From Pyrus communis (taxonomy: Eukaryota > Streptophyta > Magnoliopsida > Rosales > Rosaceae), in NCBI RefSeq assembly GCF_963583255.1, contig NC_084806.1, positions 15,542,317 to 15,606,316 on the forward strand: a stretch of DNA of 64,000 nt, in the 5' to 3' direction. Each line of letters opens with the position of its first letter. The first letter of the stretch is position 1. The notes beneath the pieces were generated by a model that saw only the letters and a list, made by a program, of their open reading frames with translations, ran no database searches and had not been told where the DNA came from. This document shows positions 1 through 12,144 of this stretch, one piece after another. The position numbers and the translations under genes are program-made.

Positions 1-946
1 CTTCAAACACCTTTTGGATGTATCTGAAGCTATACAGCTCTTTCCAAAAAGATACAACTCTTTCCAAAGAGTTGTGTCTATTAATCAAAACGTTTTTTAA
101 TTAATTTAATTAAAAACTTAATTCGAAATTAAAACTAATTGATCAGATTAATTTTAATTCCTTGTTTAATATTAATTAATAGTATAATCATCAAGCCTAA
201 TCCACACAACCATAAGGCCCAAGTCTTCAATCCATTTTCAAATGCTCCAAGTTCTAATTACTAAGAAAAAGGAATAAGCCTATATAAAGGCTAGTGAAAA
301 AATACTGTTGACCAATGTGGGACAAGAGGGTCTCAAACTCCAACAAATTTAACTAACTTTTTTTACCTCACAGACGGTGAGATGGCCAACCTAGATGTAG
401 AACCCAGAGGATTAACGTAAGGGCAATGGGAGGAAGAATGTCGCAGACGGTTCCTAGAAGACACTTGGCAGTCGAAACACAAGTTAGGCTGCCACAAGCG
501 CAACTATTGGAGGCCATGGTCCGCCTACAGTGTTGCTAGTCATCATTTCTCTGAGTGGGCGAAATGAGGAAATCTGTCGGTAAGCGCCTTCTTGCAGGCG
601 ATTCCTCGGCCTCACTCGAGAAAAAACGAACGATCGAGATGATTTGTATATGCAAGCTTTAGTGTTGTAAGGACTGACCTAGTTTAACTTTGCTTTCCTA
701 ACAAACTTCTTTTCTTCAAAAAGGAAAAACCCTACGTGCAGGAGCACGTCTCTTGCACCTCCATTCAAGGTAGTGAGGCAAGTTTTCCATTTACAAAATG
801 TGGCCCATGTTCCCATCACATTTCCCGAGAGTTGTATGTGTCTCTTCCACGATTTTTTACCCACCCCGTATCCAACCCAATTCTAACTAAAGTGCCCTTT
901 AAGATGCTCGACATTTCAGGGGTAAGCCAATTGTCGCCCTTCGTGG
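1..946. other. Gene-free stretch, probable retroelement debris
   Basis: I see no gene here. A TATA-like block (cctatataaaggc, near 278-290) is followed by a phrase ending in caactccaacaaattt, which resembles the end of an LTR, but I found no partner copy, primer-binding site or protein domain. The short reading frames are unsupported. Best described as unassigned intergenic DNA that may contain an old LTR fragment. Confidence 0.3.
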
Positions 947-1287
947 ACCTGGTTTGGTACTGAGGTGATTCTGAAAAAAGCTGCTATCAAAAAAAGCTGG
1001 GAGCTGTTTTTGTGTTTGGTAAACACTCAGCTTCAGCTTTTTTTCACAGTTTTGGATGAAAAAAAGCCAAAAACAAGAAGCTGCAAAACCTAGCTTTGAA
1101 AAACTGGTTTTTTTCACATTTGTTTTACATAAAAGTTTACCAAACACTTTAATACTGCTTTTTTTTTTCAAAAGCACTTTTACAAAAAAGTTTACCAAAC
1201 ACTCTGCTGCTTTATTTCACAGATGCTTATTCTCACAGCACAGCAGAAGCAACTTTTTTTCAAAGCACAGCAATACCAAACCAGCCC
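947..1287. mobile_element. MITE family A, copy 1
   Basis: The ends form an imperfect terminal inverted repeat: left acctggtttggtactg, right caataccaaaccagccc. The interior is non-coding, rich in A and T runs and AAGCTG/CAGCTT motifs, with the block cttattctcacagcacagca. The same right end and interior block occur at 58000-58238, so this is a dispersed family. I could not establish a target-site duplication, so the superfamily is open. Confidence 0.65.
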
Positions 1288-2072
1288 GTAATCGGTCAGT
1301 CGATATGGTCCCAGTGCACCATCTTGACCACCTCGTATGACTCTTCCCATCATGAAACGAAGGTGTCTACCGCCTTTTTCTTTCTAAAATGTGTCACAGC
1401 TCGTAATACTAAATTCCCATGGCAAAAAATTCTTTGGTGAACATTTGAGTCATAATGCCATGTAATCCTCTGTTGGTACGTCGCTTGACGAATTCGGCCT
1501 TTTGTCATCTTTCTTTGAGAAAATCCAAGCTAAGAGTTAGTTACTCCCGAATGTCCCTGGGATTGAAGAATTTAACTTGGTAAGTAGGCTTGTTCACCTC
1601 AGCGAATACGATTGCTTCTGACCTAAACGCCGAGGCAAAGGGTGGTTCGCTGGTGGTAACCTTGTATAGTTGCTGAAAACTTACAAGTTATCATACTCAA
1701 AACAATTAACCCTTGGTTGGTTTGGAACCGAAACTAAAATTAAAAAGACTCAAGATTTAAGTGGTTCACCCCTCAAAATTTGGCTACATGCACTATGTTT
1801 CTCAGATTACCACCTACATCAACTAGCGTGCTGACAACGTTTTCTCAGTCAGGATGATGCTTCCTTCTAGATCGATATATGTCGAGCGACTTGCTCGGCC
1901 TTGATTAGTCAACGATGTCACTCTAAGCAACGACCTATCCCCTTTACATCCCGTCCTATACTTCTGCTTTTGATTGGTGTCTGAGTAGGCATGCTTCTAA
2001 AGCTTATGCCATAAAGTTTTCAATCTTCCCACATGTCCACAATGTGTTAACGGTCCACTACTAGCCCTCACA
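1288..2072. other. Gene-free stretch
   Basis: No open reading frame of interest, no splice-supported gene and no clear repeat boundary. The text resembles decayed LTR-retroelement sequence, but nothing decisive is visible. Confidence 0.3.
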
Positions 2073-2081
2073 TTTCACAAA

Positions 2082-2354
2082 GAGTAAATTGTGGCAATGA
2101 TCCCTTAACTTTAACTCAATTGGAGCAATAGTCCCTCAATTAAAAATCAATTACCATGGGTCTCTCAACTTTAACCCAATTGGAGAAATTATCCCTCAAC
2201 TTTAACCCAATTAAAGTAATGGTCCTTCAAACATAACTCATTTTGACAAAATTCTGACGAAGTTGACGAAAAAGACCATAGCTACATATTTTGATGAGTT
2301 GAGGGACCAATGGTAATGAATTTGTAGTTGAGGGGCCATTGTTACACTTTATTC
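2082..2354. mobile_element. Mutator-like MITE with 9-bp target duplication
   Basis: The element is 273 bp and is flanked by a perfect 9-bp direct repeat, tttcacaaa, at 2073-2081 and 2355-2363. Its ends are inverted repeats of about 23 bp with several mismatches: left gagtaaattgtggcaatg, right cattgttacactttattc. The interior repeats phrases of the type 'cctcaactttaacccaattg' in direct and inverted orientation and has no coding capacity. A 9-bp duplication is the hallmark of Mutator-like transposition, so a non-autonomous MULE MITE is the natural reading; the superfamily is inferred from duplication length only. Confidence 0.8.
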
Positions 2355-2363
2355 TTTCACAAA

Positions 2364-5300
2364 CAATCCAACATGAATTTCAAATCATATTTCATAAATA
2401 TTTCCAATACACAGGTCAAATCACATTTCATAAAAATAGATCGATGGCTAAATATAAAAATCACATTTTAATAGAAATCATATTTATAAAATCAAGTCAT
2501 ATCTACAAAGGATACAAACATAAGAATTTCATGGTAATAATCACATCACATATATTAAAGTTACTCAAAAGATGACTAGAAAATGTCTGAAATCGATGGG
2601 GAAAGTACGACTCAAACCGAAGTCCACGAACTCGTGTCTCTGCTTGAATTTTCACGAAACCAATGATGGATTCCCGTTTCTAGATACGAGAGGAACATGA
2701 TGATGATGTTTGCAGGGTTCAACTTGCAGGTAAAAAAGATTTGTGTTGGTTTGGTTTTCACAGGGGAGAAGAGAGTGTGAGAGAATGATGAGATAAGAGA
2801 GATGCCCGAAGAGAAGAGATAAATCACGGGAAAGAAAGGAGAGGGAGAGAGTTCCAGAAGATTGGGGACTCCTCCTTGGGTCCCACGTGGCACCCAAAAC
2901 AAAGCCACATGTGTTCCAAATAGCAATTTACCAATATAACCTCGCTGTTCAAAGGTTCGTAGAATCTTTGTTATAACTCCGAATTTGATTCTTCTTGTGC
3001 TCACGAGTTCGTATCGATGCGTACTATCCCTATATGTAAATGAAAGTAGCAAAACATATAGAAATCAGATACGTCCTTGAGAATCCTATTTAGTACAATA
3101 GGGGCAATTTTGTCTTTTTACTTGTCGAAAAATTTATATGCTGTAAATATAAATGCGTCGTAACAACATAAGAAAAATGGAATATGTAATTTTAAACAAT
3201 GAAATCCGAGGATGGGATTTTACACTAGTGGTTGATTTCTGGGCATATGATTGGGATTTATTTAATTTTAATAATTAAATACGCAACGTAAGATAAATAC
3301 GAAATATAATAAATAATTGAAAAAATTAGTTTCTGGTCCCTAATTTCTAATGTTCATTGACTAAGACCTTATCAGTTTTTAGATTTTGATCAAAGTCCCT
3401 TTTACATAATTTTTACAAAAAAATAAAAAATAAATAAAAAAAAATTAATAATTGATTTAGAGTTTTAATACTGACACCCTTATTAAACTCGTAAATAATT
3501 TTCAACTCAAACATTTCCCAAATATAAAAAATGAAATTAGAATAATTTTGTACCAATTCTTTAATCTTATATGTATCCATTCTTAAATATACCAATTTGT
3601 TAAAAATGTACCCTTTTTAAATTTAAAACTAGCATATGGGCACACACAAAGTGTGTGAGAAAATTTTTTTATTTTTGTTTTTGAAATAGAAGGAGAGAGG
3701 AAGGGAGTGGGAAGTTTTTATTTTATTTTTTATTTTTTTTATTAGAGATATGTTAGGATTAAATGTAAGTGAGGCTTTGAAAAAAAAAACAGCAAAATTT
3801 GGTTGTATGAAATTATATTTCTGCCTCATATTTCTTATTCATGTTCTGTTTTAATTAGAGGGTTAAACTGGTAATTTCATAGGATTTTGGTTGATAACGA
3901 GTGTTTTATTAATTAGTAGAGATAAGTCTGTACCCATTAAAGTTTTATAAAAAATTTCAATTTTTTAATCTTATATGTGTCCATTCTTAAATATACCAAT
4001 TTGTTAAAAATGTACCCATTTTTTATATAAAATTTCATTCAATCTTTTTTATAATCCATTTTTTTAACTTATATGGGCACATTCTATTTCATTGATTTGA
4101 GAATGTATCCATGTCAAGTTTAATAGAAGAAATTTAATATTGTTATTATGCCTGATATCTTCTTTTTTTTTTTTTTTTTTTTTTTTATTTGTGCTTTGAA
4201 AATGTACCCGTGCTTTGGTACAACAATTTTTTGGTTAGTTTTGATGAACGTACCCATGTACACACACACACACACAAAATATATTGGAGAGTATAATTCA
4301 TCTTTAATATTTTTAATCCCATAAATTATGGGTTTTATTTAAAATCTCATTAATATAAATAAGTACAAATTTTATTTTTAATTTAAAAATATAATAACCT
4401 ACATAGAATACATTATTACATTAATGTTAGGGATTTCTATCAAAAACTAAAAACCACCATGGTTTCAGTCAAAGAACATTGGTAGTTAAGGACCGCATCC
4501 AAAGTGTCCCTAAATAATTTCTTACATATCTGGTTGGTTGTAAATCCATAATGCAACAAATAAAGACGACGAATAAATTACTTACGTGAATCTTTAGTCA
4601 TGTGTACACCGCTTTGTAGAATCAATTGTGCTAGCAAGATCTCTTACTTGGAATAATAATGGGTGGCACACTAGGGAATTTTGGCTAGGGTTTATCTCTT
4701 TTCTCCGAGAGACAAATCTTAATTATTAGGGACATATGAGAGAACTCAACGGGTATATAAACAACCCATTTGCTGCACCCATAGGGTTTTTGAAGCCAAG
4801 GGCCTTGTGCCTTGGGTCAAGCCCTATAATTGACAATTAATTACATATCATAAGTGTGTGACCTCTTAGGTTCTAACTAAAGCCAATAGTGTAATTAATC
4901 AATAAGTTAATTTAATTAATTCCACTAGTCATGAGTGACATCTAACTGCATGTCATGGCTACCATATAAGATAGAAGCATTTGTGAAAGAATCATAATAC
5001 TTTAAAGTTTTTTTTGGTCAAATATACTTGAATTGTTATGTTGATTTAATCTATCTACTACAGAATTCTCAAAGTTTAAACCCTTCCACTTTAAAGTGAT
5101 TAAAAAAAACAAAAGATCTAACAACATTTTACATCCTTTAGGTTTGAAGTGATTTAAAAATGGACCACTAAGTTTCAAATTGTTCACATTGCACCTTGAG
5201 GTTTAAACAATGTATTAATTTATACATTCTGTCTATTTGAACATATAAATCTTCTAATTTTTTTCTCTTCCTAATATATGAGTCTCATGTTCACATTTTC

Positions 5301-6335
5301 ATCAATTTAATGGAAGATCAAACAATCAATGCGACCAAAGGCATAAAGTTACAATTTTCAATATCTTAGGGTGTAAATGAAGTTAGCCCAAAATGAAAAA
5401 AATAAAAAAAATTACATTTCAATTCTCCCTTTGATGAAGATTAATGTTTGCTAATCTTCAGGGCTTCCACAAACCATGAGTGACACCTAGCAATATGTCA
5501 TGTCTACCTAAGCTAAGTAGAAGTGGTTAGAGAACCTATCCAGTTACAATTACAATGCAATATGGTCCTTCTCTAATACAATACTCTTAATAACATTGTT
5601 TGAGTGATAGTTTGTTTCATGTCTACTATCCAATGTGATACTTCTCTATATGATTCAATTGAATATGATTTGGAACAAACTTCCTAAGTCATATTTGTAT
5701 GCTTTGGCCAAAGACTCCTGAATCATATCTCAGAGTATTCTCCCTCCACCATGGAAGGTTAGAGATCCCTTGATGTGCATTCATATGCCTACATGACTAG
5801 ATAGCTCGACCCCAACAATGTCGTGGACACTCTCGATGGAATGCCTTTGACATGATCAAAGATCAAGGACCTAACCATTAGACATCTATGATGCCTCAGG
5901 TCAAATGACTACTTTGCATATTGCAACTTATGAGTTCTTACATGACATGTATGTTCAAACTCCTTTTGATCGTTGTTCAATGTACTCAATTACCTTTTGA
6001 GCACCTATGTGTTTGTCTCAGTGTCCAACACTAAATGACTTGAGACTAGCCATACTCACACTTGAGTTAACATAACAGATACTAACCTTAGCGGATTGTC
6101 AATGCCCAATTGGCAATCCTATGGCTAGGAACATTTTAGGAATCAACATAAAAGAAAGGTCTCGTTAATCTAACTTACTTAGATCACTTCTCTCTTGGAT
6201 TAAATACATTCCTTGACTTCCCTTATTGCTTAAACACATAATACAATAAATAGTGATTAACAATAAGCTTTGCCCTTTATTAAACGTATAATAGTTTAAC
6301 ACAATAAGTATTCCAAAAGCTATTACATCAACTGA
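2364..6335. repeat. AT-rich repeat-derived intergenic DNA
   Basis: No gene was found in this 4-kb stretch. A 53-bp unit (ttaatcttatatg..aaaatgtaccc) is present at 3561-3613 and again at 3965-4017, nearly identical. There is a T-run of about 24 at 4163-4186 and a short CA microsatellite near 4260-4276. From about 4600 to 6330 the sequence has the feel of a decayed, non-coding LTR-type element: a TATA-like ggtatataaac near 4750, and the phrase atgagtgacacctagc found in variant form at about 4930 and 5478. No protein domain is visible. Confidence 0.45.
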
Positions 6336-6656
6336 GTGGCTTTGTGGGCATACTTCCAACAAATTAGGCTCAAAGGGTTACTTTCAGACTTGGGATTCTC
6401 TAGTTCAACTCTAATGTCACTCATGTGTGACAATCAAGCAGCCATGCATATCGCTATTAACCCAATGTTCCATGAAAGTACCAAACACATTGAGGTGAAC
6501 TATCACTACATTAGGGTATAAGTTCAATCCCAAGTTATTCAAACCATATATACTCGCAATCATGATCAACTAGCAGATGTGTTCACAAAAGCACTGCCTT
6601 TAGCGTCTCCTTGAAAAGCTTGCCTTGATCAATCTCCTCGATCCAGCTTGAGGGGG
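6336..6656 (+). pseudogene. Ty1/copia RNase H fragment
   Basis: Translation from 6336 gives a typical copia RNase H C-terminus: CDNQAAMHIAINPMFHEST, then KHIEVNYHYIR, before a stop at about 6519. The reading continues past the stop with a recognisable DQLADVFTKALPL tail. The fragment ends in a polypurine tract, agggggag, at 6651-6658, directly before an LTR-like sequence. Only this end of the element survives; gag, protease, integrase and reverse transcriptase are absent upstream. It resembles the RNase H of the copia element at 23.9-24.05 kb but is a separate copy. Confidence 0.8.
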
Positions 6657-6658
6657 AG

Positions 6659-6975
6659 TATTGGACGATATGGGCTGAGATATGGGGTGACCGATACCCA
6701 TGCTGTCAGTTTTCAGCTTTCCTCTTTCCATGGGATTCATTAGTAAGCCTAATCCCATAATTTGAGGAAGATTGACAACTAGTTGACTTGTTGATATATA
6801 GTTGTATGCTAGTTGTTTGCTGCACTCCCTTAATTTAAGGAGTGACAGGTTTAGGGTTTTACCCGGTTAGTAGAGTTTGTCAAAGAAAGGTTGCTTGTAA
6901 CCATCTCCCTCATTTTATATATACCCTCTTGTACATTCATTCAATCTATGAAACATACATTTAAATCAACTTTCC
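6659..6975 (+). mobile_element. 3' LTR of the truncated copia element
   Basis: The LTR begins tattggacgatatg immediately after the polypurine tract and contains a TATA-like cattttatatataccc near 6912-6927. The 3' limit is uncertain; I place it near 6975 after the phrase ctatgaaacatacatttaaatc. No second LTR was found in the window. Confidence 0.55.
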
Positions 6976-7254
6976 ACAGAAGGTCAATGTCATAAGTTAT
7001 TAACAGTCATCAAAATTATGTTGTTGATAGGCATGGCAAGTCGCCAACCTGATATTTCCATCCATATTGTCCTATCTCGTCTCATTTTTCTTTTACATCT
7101 TTCTGATTTTTATCTTCTTTTCTGTATAATTCTTCTGATTACTTAAATTCATACGATCTACAACCAACTATAACCATAGAAAGCACCCACCAGTTATACA
7201 CCAATCCTTTCTCAGGGATTCACCCTCAGCAACTGATGAGTGGTGCAAGGAGAC

Positions 7255-7765
7255 CACATATAATCCATAAAAAGTTTCCAGAACTGTTACAAGCTAAAAT
7301 GTTAGCAACAATATCAATGTGGGACGTAAAACACTTGACATGCAAACCAGCTGTAAATCCTAAACCCTTAACCCTGTCACAGACGTAACAAAGAATGATT
7401 TCATAGCATGTAAATAAATACACATCCAGACATTTGTTCACAAGAATAACTTTATTACTCACTACTGCAAACCAACAGAAGTACAACAGAACAACATATA
7501 TACATCAGCTTAGAAAAACACATTACGAAGCTTCCATTACAAATGTTTTAGACTCTTGCTCCTTAGTATAAACACAGTGAACACAAATTAATCAAAGACG
7601 TCGAATTTTTAAAGTTCTTAATCAAGCAAACGTTATGTTATATTTCACAGCCAAGCCGTACCGTTACAAATTCAATCAAAGTCTAACTTCCAAACATTCT
7701 AGCAACCAGCAAACCAGAAAAACTGCAACCGTAAATACTTCAATGTCAGACAATTAAAATAAAGG
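7255..7765. repeat. Copy of the RRM gene's intron sequence
   Basis: About 500 bp here align along their length with 43965-44445, which lies within the single intron of the minus-strand RRM protein gene (42355-44870). Shared landmarks in the same order and orientation include tttccagaactgttacaagc, caaagaatgatttcatagca, acatttgttcacaagaataa and aaccagaaaaactgcaac. Similarity stops abruptly near 7260 and 7763. An open reading frame on the minus strand is shared by both copies but is only a by-product of the duplication. It could be a dispersed repeat that also entered the intron, or gene-fragment capture. Confidence 0.85.
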
Positions 7766-7769
7766 GGTT

Positions 7770-8440
7770 TTTGAACTTTAATCCTTGAAGAAGATTAAAA
7801 TTCAATAAAAACTTGGTGTTAGATTGGATATTGATTTTAGTCCTCTTATGTGTACTTAATTCGAATTTATATTATATTTTTGTTTTAATATTTAATAGAT
7901 ATCTTATTTAAATGTCATTACATTAAAATTAAAATTATTTTTTATTATACACATTTTAATTCATTATATTTATTTTACTTCATCTAATTAGTGTACCTAA
8001 ACGTTCTTATCATAATATATTTTACTAAATTAGTGTACCGAAACATCTGTACCAAAATATATGATACTAAATTAGTGTACCGAAATGTTGGTACCTAAAT
8101 ATATTATAATAAACTAGTGTACCGAAATGTCCGTACCTAAACATATTATACTAACCTAGTGTACCGAAATGTTCATATCTAAATATATTGTAATGAATTT
8201 GTGGCACATAAGAAAATATGCAAAAACATGTGTACCGAAAAATCTTTATAAAAAATTTTCTTATATAAGATACTTAGCATAATGAAAATTAAAATTTATA
8301 ATATTTTCATAAAATTATAAATAATAAAGAAAGGCGTTTAATATGTTATCATTAAATAGAGTTTAGGGACTAAAATCAATTTTTAATCTTGCATAAGATA
8401 TTTTTTTAAACTTCAACTTATTTAAGGATTAAAATTTAGT
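7770..8440. mobile_element. Long inverted-repeat element with internal minisatellite
   Basis: The ends are inverted copies of each other: left attgattttagtcct at 7830-7844, right agggactaaaatcaat at 8365-8380, with outer 'aatcctt'/'aaggatt' phrases also inverted. Between them, 7988-8205 is a tandem array of about four to five units of roughly 55 bp built on 'ttagtgtaccgaaatgt'. No coding capacity. The left end abuts the copied intron fragment. The exact ends and target duplication were not resolved. Confidence 0.6.
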
Positions 8441-9204
8441 TTAGAAAGACGGAAGTTCACGAGGACTTTGTCCCTTAGTACTTATAAAAAAATCTATGTT
8501 TTTAATTTTTTTTAAATCAAAAGTTCATATATAAATAATTATTGAGTTTGTTTAGTTTATTTTAGTTAAATTAAATTAATTTATATATCAATAAAAACGT
8601 CTCCAGAAATGCTAGCCATAAAAATTAGTTATGGTATGTTTTTTTTCCCTCAAAAAGTGTAAACAGCGACACGAGTTATGGGTTCCCTTCTCATTAAAAC
8701 GATAGGTCCCCAAATATTAGGATAGACGAGTTTTTATTTTGGATCATGTTAGAGGACCAAATTTTTTAAATCAAATGATGTAATTATTGATGATTAATTA
8801 TTACTTAAGTACTGATTAACATTTTTATTTTCTTTTAATGACACATCATTTGATTTTAGGGTTGGCAGACTTCATTCCCCTTCAATTAAACAAATACTAT
8901 GCATGTTATCAGACAAAGTAATTATACTAATTTATTATTTTTCTTATCGAGTTAATCATGCAAATATCATTAGACGTTGGGTGGTAGCTACTTAATCATA
9001 AGCACGTCATCAGACTCGAACCATTTTCTTAATACATATGTTGTTGCATGTATATTAGTTTACAAAATATGCAGTTGGAAGAGCCTTTTCATGGCCCGTC
9101 TCAATCTCTTATCCGTTCTCTCACCATAAATTTTATGTATTTATTCTAACACCCACCCAAACAAAAGACTCAATGTAGACGTGCGCTTCTGTTTGGAAAG
9201 ATTC
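8441..9204. other. Gene-free stretch
   Basis: No gene or clear element. One phrase, gtctccagaaatgctagc at about 8599, recurs in the CFA-like gene's intron 1 at about 32419, which points to shared repeat ancestry. The last five bases (gattc, 9200-9204) match, with one change, the five bases following the copia 3' LTR. Confidence 0.4.
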
Positions 9205-9527
9205 TGTTGGAAGATTGAAAGATTGGAGGCTATTGGAAGAAGCAACTCTTGGTTGGAAATCAATCACAATCATACCTTTTAGTGCTAGCTGTTGTATCCA
9301 TTGTACAACTCTCCGCTAAGGCTAGGTACTTTATTCAAGAGATTGTTTCACCTTACTTTAGCCTACAATCAAGGGATCATGTTTCCTTGTTATTTTAAAA
9401 TAGTTAGTAGCTTTCCAAGGAGTAATTTAGGGAGCTGATTGGAGGCTGTCTTTCCTCCATTCCTTTCTTTATATATGTTCCAACTTGTAAATGATTTACA
9501 CATGAAATATACATCAAAAATTCAATA
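9205..9527 (+). mobile_element. 5' LTR of the copia element
   Basis: 323 bp, starting tgttggaagattgaaag and ending attcaata. It carries a TATA-like tttatatatgttcc around 9467-9480. It matches the 255-bp 3' LTR at 24204-24458 except for about 70 extra bases (around 9258-9335) and a short local difference near 9440. Confidence 0.9.
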
Positions 9528-9539
9528 TGGTATCAGAGC
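9528..9539 (+). other. Primer-binding site of the copia element
   Basis: tggtatcagagc follows the LTR directly. This 12-mer is the usual plant copia primer-binding site, complementary to the 3' end of initiator methionine tRNA. Confidence 0.85.
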
Positions 9540-9602
9540 AGGAACCCTGAATTCATGTCTCTGTTGATTGTTTCCGCTAAGTTTCTTTTGCTCTAAGCCA
9601 AG

Positions 9603-9802
9603 ATGGTTGAAGAACACTCTAAAGCTAAAAGCTCAATGGATGCTTCAGCGTTACGTGATATTGAGATCAACCCTAATCAACGTCTAGATTTGTCTTGTTG
9701 AATGAGTTCAACTATCTTCCCTGGAGCCATGTTGTTTCTCTTGCACTTGGAGGGAGATCAAAGCTTGTTTACATAAACGATGCCATTGAAGCCCCAGCAG
9801 CC
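9603..9802 (+). pseudogene. Copia gag N-terminus, frameshifted and interrupted
   Basis: ATG at 9603 opens a gag-like frame (MVEEHSKAKSSMDASALRD) that stops at about 9700. The continuation NEFNYLPWSHVVSLALGG lies in another frame (from 9698), so a frameshift has occurred. The reading reaches IEAPAA and is then cut at 9802 by the gypsy LTR. It resumes at 20182. Confidence 0.8.
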
Positions 9803-10850
9803 TGTAAACACGAAAATTATGTATCGAATGAAATAAGAACATGTGTACAAAGTAGATTTGTATTGATGAATTTGTAGGATTACAATCTTTGTTTACAATT
9901 TTCCTCTGATTCAATCTTCAAATTTGATGTAGATGCGTAGGTTGTTGATCCAAGGATCGCGATGACTTGATCTCGAATGAACAATTGAACGATTTCTTCA
10001 AGTTTTGAGAAGAAAAAAAAAAGCATGTTTTTTCCTTGGTTTGGGAAACATGTCATCTGACTTGCACGCCAAGTTTGAGGTCGATTTCTCTTCTGTAAAA
10101 ATATGAAAAACGTATCTTTATCTTTTATCTTTTCAGGCATATATCACACACCATTGGGAAAAATCGAGAAAGCATTCAACTCGTCATTTGCCCACAGCTG
10201 CGTAGTTCTGACAGGAAAAAAAACTTCTACAGGATTAACTTTGAAAACTGGAAAGTTTGTCTTTAGGGAAAATTATGAAATTTGGACACAACGATCATCA
10301 ACCTCTTAGCTTCCTTCTCTAATTGGCCTTGTATCAAAACTCCTCTGGAAAGTCGAATTATCATAAAAAATGTCATGATTGCGCAAGTTGGCTTAAACTT
10401 GCCATTTTCTATTTGGAATTTGCTTCCTTCTTTTGGTTGGAATGTGCTTCCTTGTTTTGATTTTCCTTTTGCTATTTGGGTATGTATTTCCCTTATAGCA
10501 TTAGGAAGCAATTGGCCCCTATTTATAGGACCATTGGGTGTGTGCTTTTTTTTTTTCACAATTCACATCCTTGCTGTGCACAGCCATTGTGCTTGCTATC
10601 ATGCCCTTTTTGCTGCTACTGTCGTGGGTTTTGCTGCTTGGAGCTTGTTATAATGCTTCACTTTTTACCGCGTGGTGATGTGCAAAAGACTGTAGTGAGG
10701 TTACACTATGTAGTGCTTTGAATGATCATCTCGTAGCTGCCATTTTTGTCGCTTTTGTAGCTGATTTCTTCTCGTCGTTATGATTTTGTCATCGTCATTC
10801 TCCAACGCTCACGAGGTTTGTCTCACATGTCTTTCGCTTTAGTGAAGCAA
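9803..10850 (-). mobile_element. 3' LTR of the gypsy element (inner end uncertain)
   Basis: The first ~200 bp match the other LTR (19247 onward) well: shared phrases include gtacaaagtagatttgtatt and tcctctgattcaatcttcaa. Beyond about 10005 the two diverge completely. A TATA-like ctataaata on the minus strand (10520-10528) corresponds to one at 19779-19787 in the partner. I could not find the inner border; 10850 is a rough guess. Reading frames here are not genes. Confidence 0.6.
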
Positions 10851-12140
10851 TTTTGTTTCTTTGCGGCCCCACTCTTATGTTGTATGTTGCTTTTTTTATT
10901 TTGTTGCGACCATGGTATTTTTCAAATGCTTTAAGAGCAATACCATCACCATTCTTGCGAAGGAAGGTGATTCACAAGATAGGGGAACAAAGTTGAAGCT
11001 TTGTGCGCCGTTGACTAGCCCTAAGGCGCTTGTTCTTCTTGCAAAAGACAACTCGATGCATATCAAGTTATGGTCTTCTGACGTATCTTGGGTGGTGACA
11101 GATTTTGGTTGTCCGAATACGAAGAAAAAAGCTTGCATGTCAAGGATCCTTGTCTTGAATCCTTCGCACCATGCTCGTGACACTTCACCAACTTCGTTTG
11201 AGCTTCTTGGGAATCACATTTTGTAGTGGAGCTATCACTTGGAATAGCACCTTGTCAACTGTTGAAGAAGCCATCTTTGCTGAGTTTTACGAGGAATGGC
11301 TTTAAGATGTCTTGAGCTAATCTAAAGATGTGCTTACTAACATGGACCTTTATCACGCTGTGTACGCATCTTTGTTTAGTTATGATCGACATCCTTCCGT
11401 TCTTCATGTGTTCTTTAAGCATTGGTTTTCAACGACCAACACACTTCACACGTCACAAGGAGAAATGTCGATTTGACTTTAGGATCTCCACAAGATAGGA
11501 GGTTTGCCGATCCAAGGTAAGTTTTACGACTAGGTTGTTCCTTAGTGTGGAGGAATTTTCTCATCGCAATAGCCGAGGATTGCCTGCGAGTTGCTGCTAT
11601 TTGTTTTGGGTGTATCACAAGTTTTCCTAGGAGGCTTAGGGTAAGTCAGGTGTGAAGATTTCTCCATGGATCCGATTTTGGTATCGCAATGCCATGAAGT
11701 ACAAGAAGCCTTTGAAGAAATGTGGCCGCAATAAGACCACTAAGCCAAAATGAGACTCAGACCCGTCAAGTGTCATTGGTTCAGCTAGGTGTCGTGCCCC
11801 TACTGAGTTGAAAGCATTTGAGGATCTTGTCGTAACGTCAGGGCACATGGAAGAATCTTACCTAGCCGCTTTGTTAGCTTGTTGGCTTTGTAAGTTTGTT
11901 TTCCCCAAAGACGACGTCAACTTTATCCGCCCCAAAGTCTTCAAAGTGTTTGTGTTTTTTGTTGATTCTGTGACTGTACTTGAAGTTTTGAAGTTTCGAG
12001 TTGCCTACATACCCTCAATTGAGGAGGGATCAAGTCATGACGTAGTTTAAAGGAATAATGGATTGTTTTTTACGGTTTTGATAGTTTTCATGGTGACTTT
12101 GGTGTTTGATTTTGTTTTTTTTTTTTCTTCTTTTGCTGTA
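10851..12140 (-). other. Non-coding 3' region of the gypsy element
   Basis: Between integrase and the 3' LTR lies more than 1 kb of non-coding sequence. The short open reading frames on both strands have no recognisable domain. Tat-lineage elements are known for long 3' untranslated regions. Confidence 0.5.
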
Positions 12141-12144
12141 CACA

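Noticed and set aside
7226..7486. An 86-residue minus-strand frame shared with 43856-44140
   Set aside because: Shared because the DNA is duplicated from an intron; the frame is not coding in the RRM gene.
10282..10653. A 123-residue plus-strand frame rich in hydrophobic residues
   Set aside because: It lies inside the gypsy LTR, whose TATA-like box is in the frame; no homology recognised.
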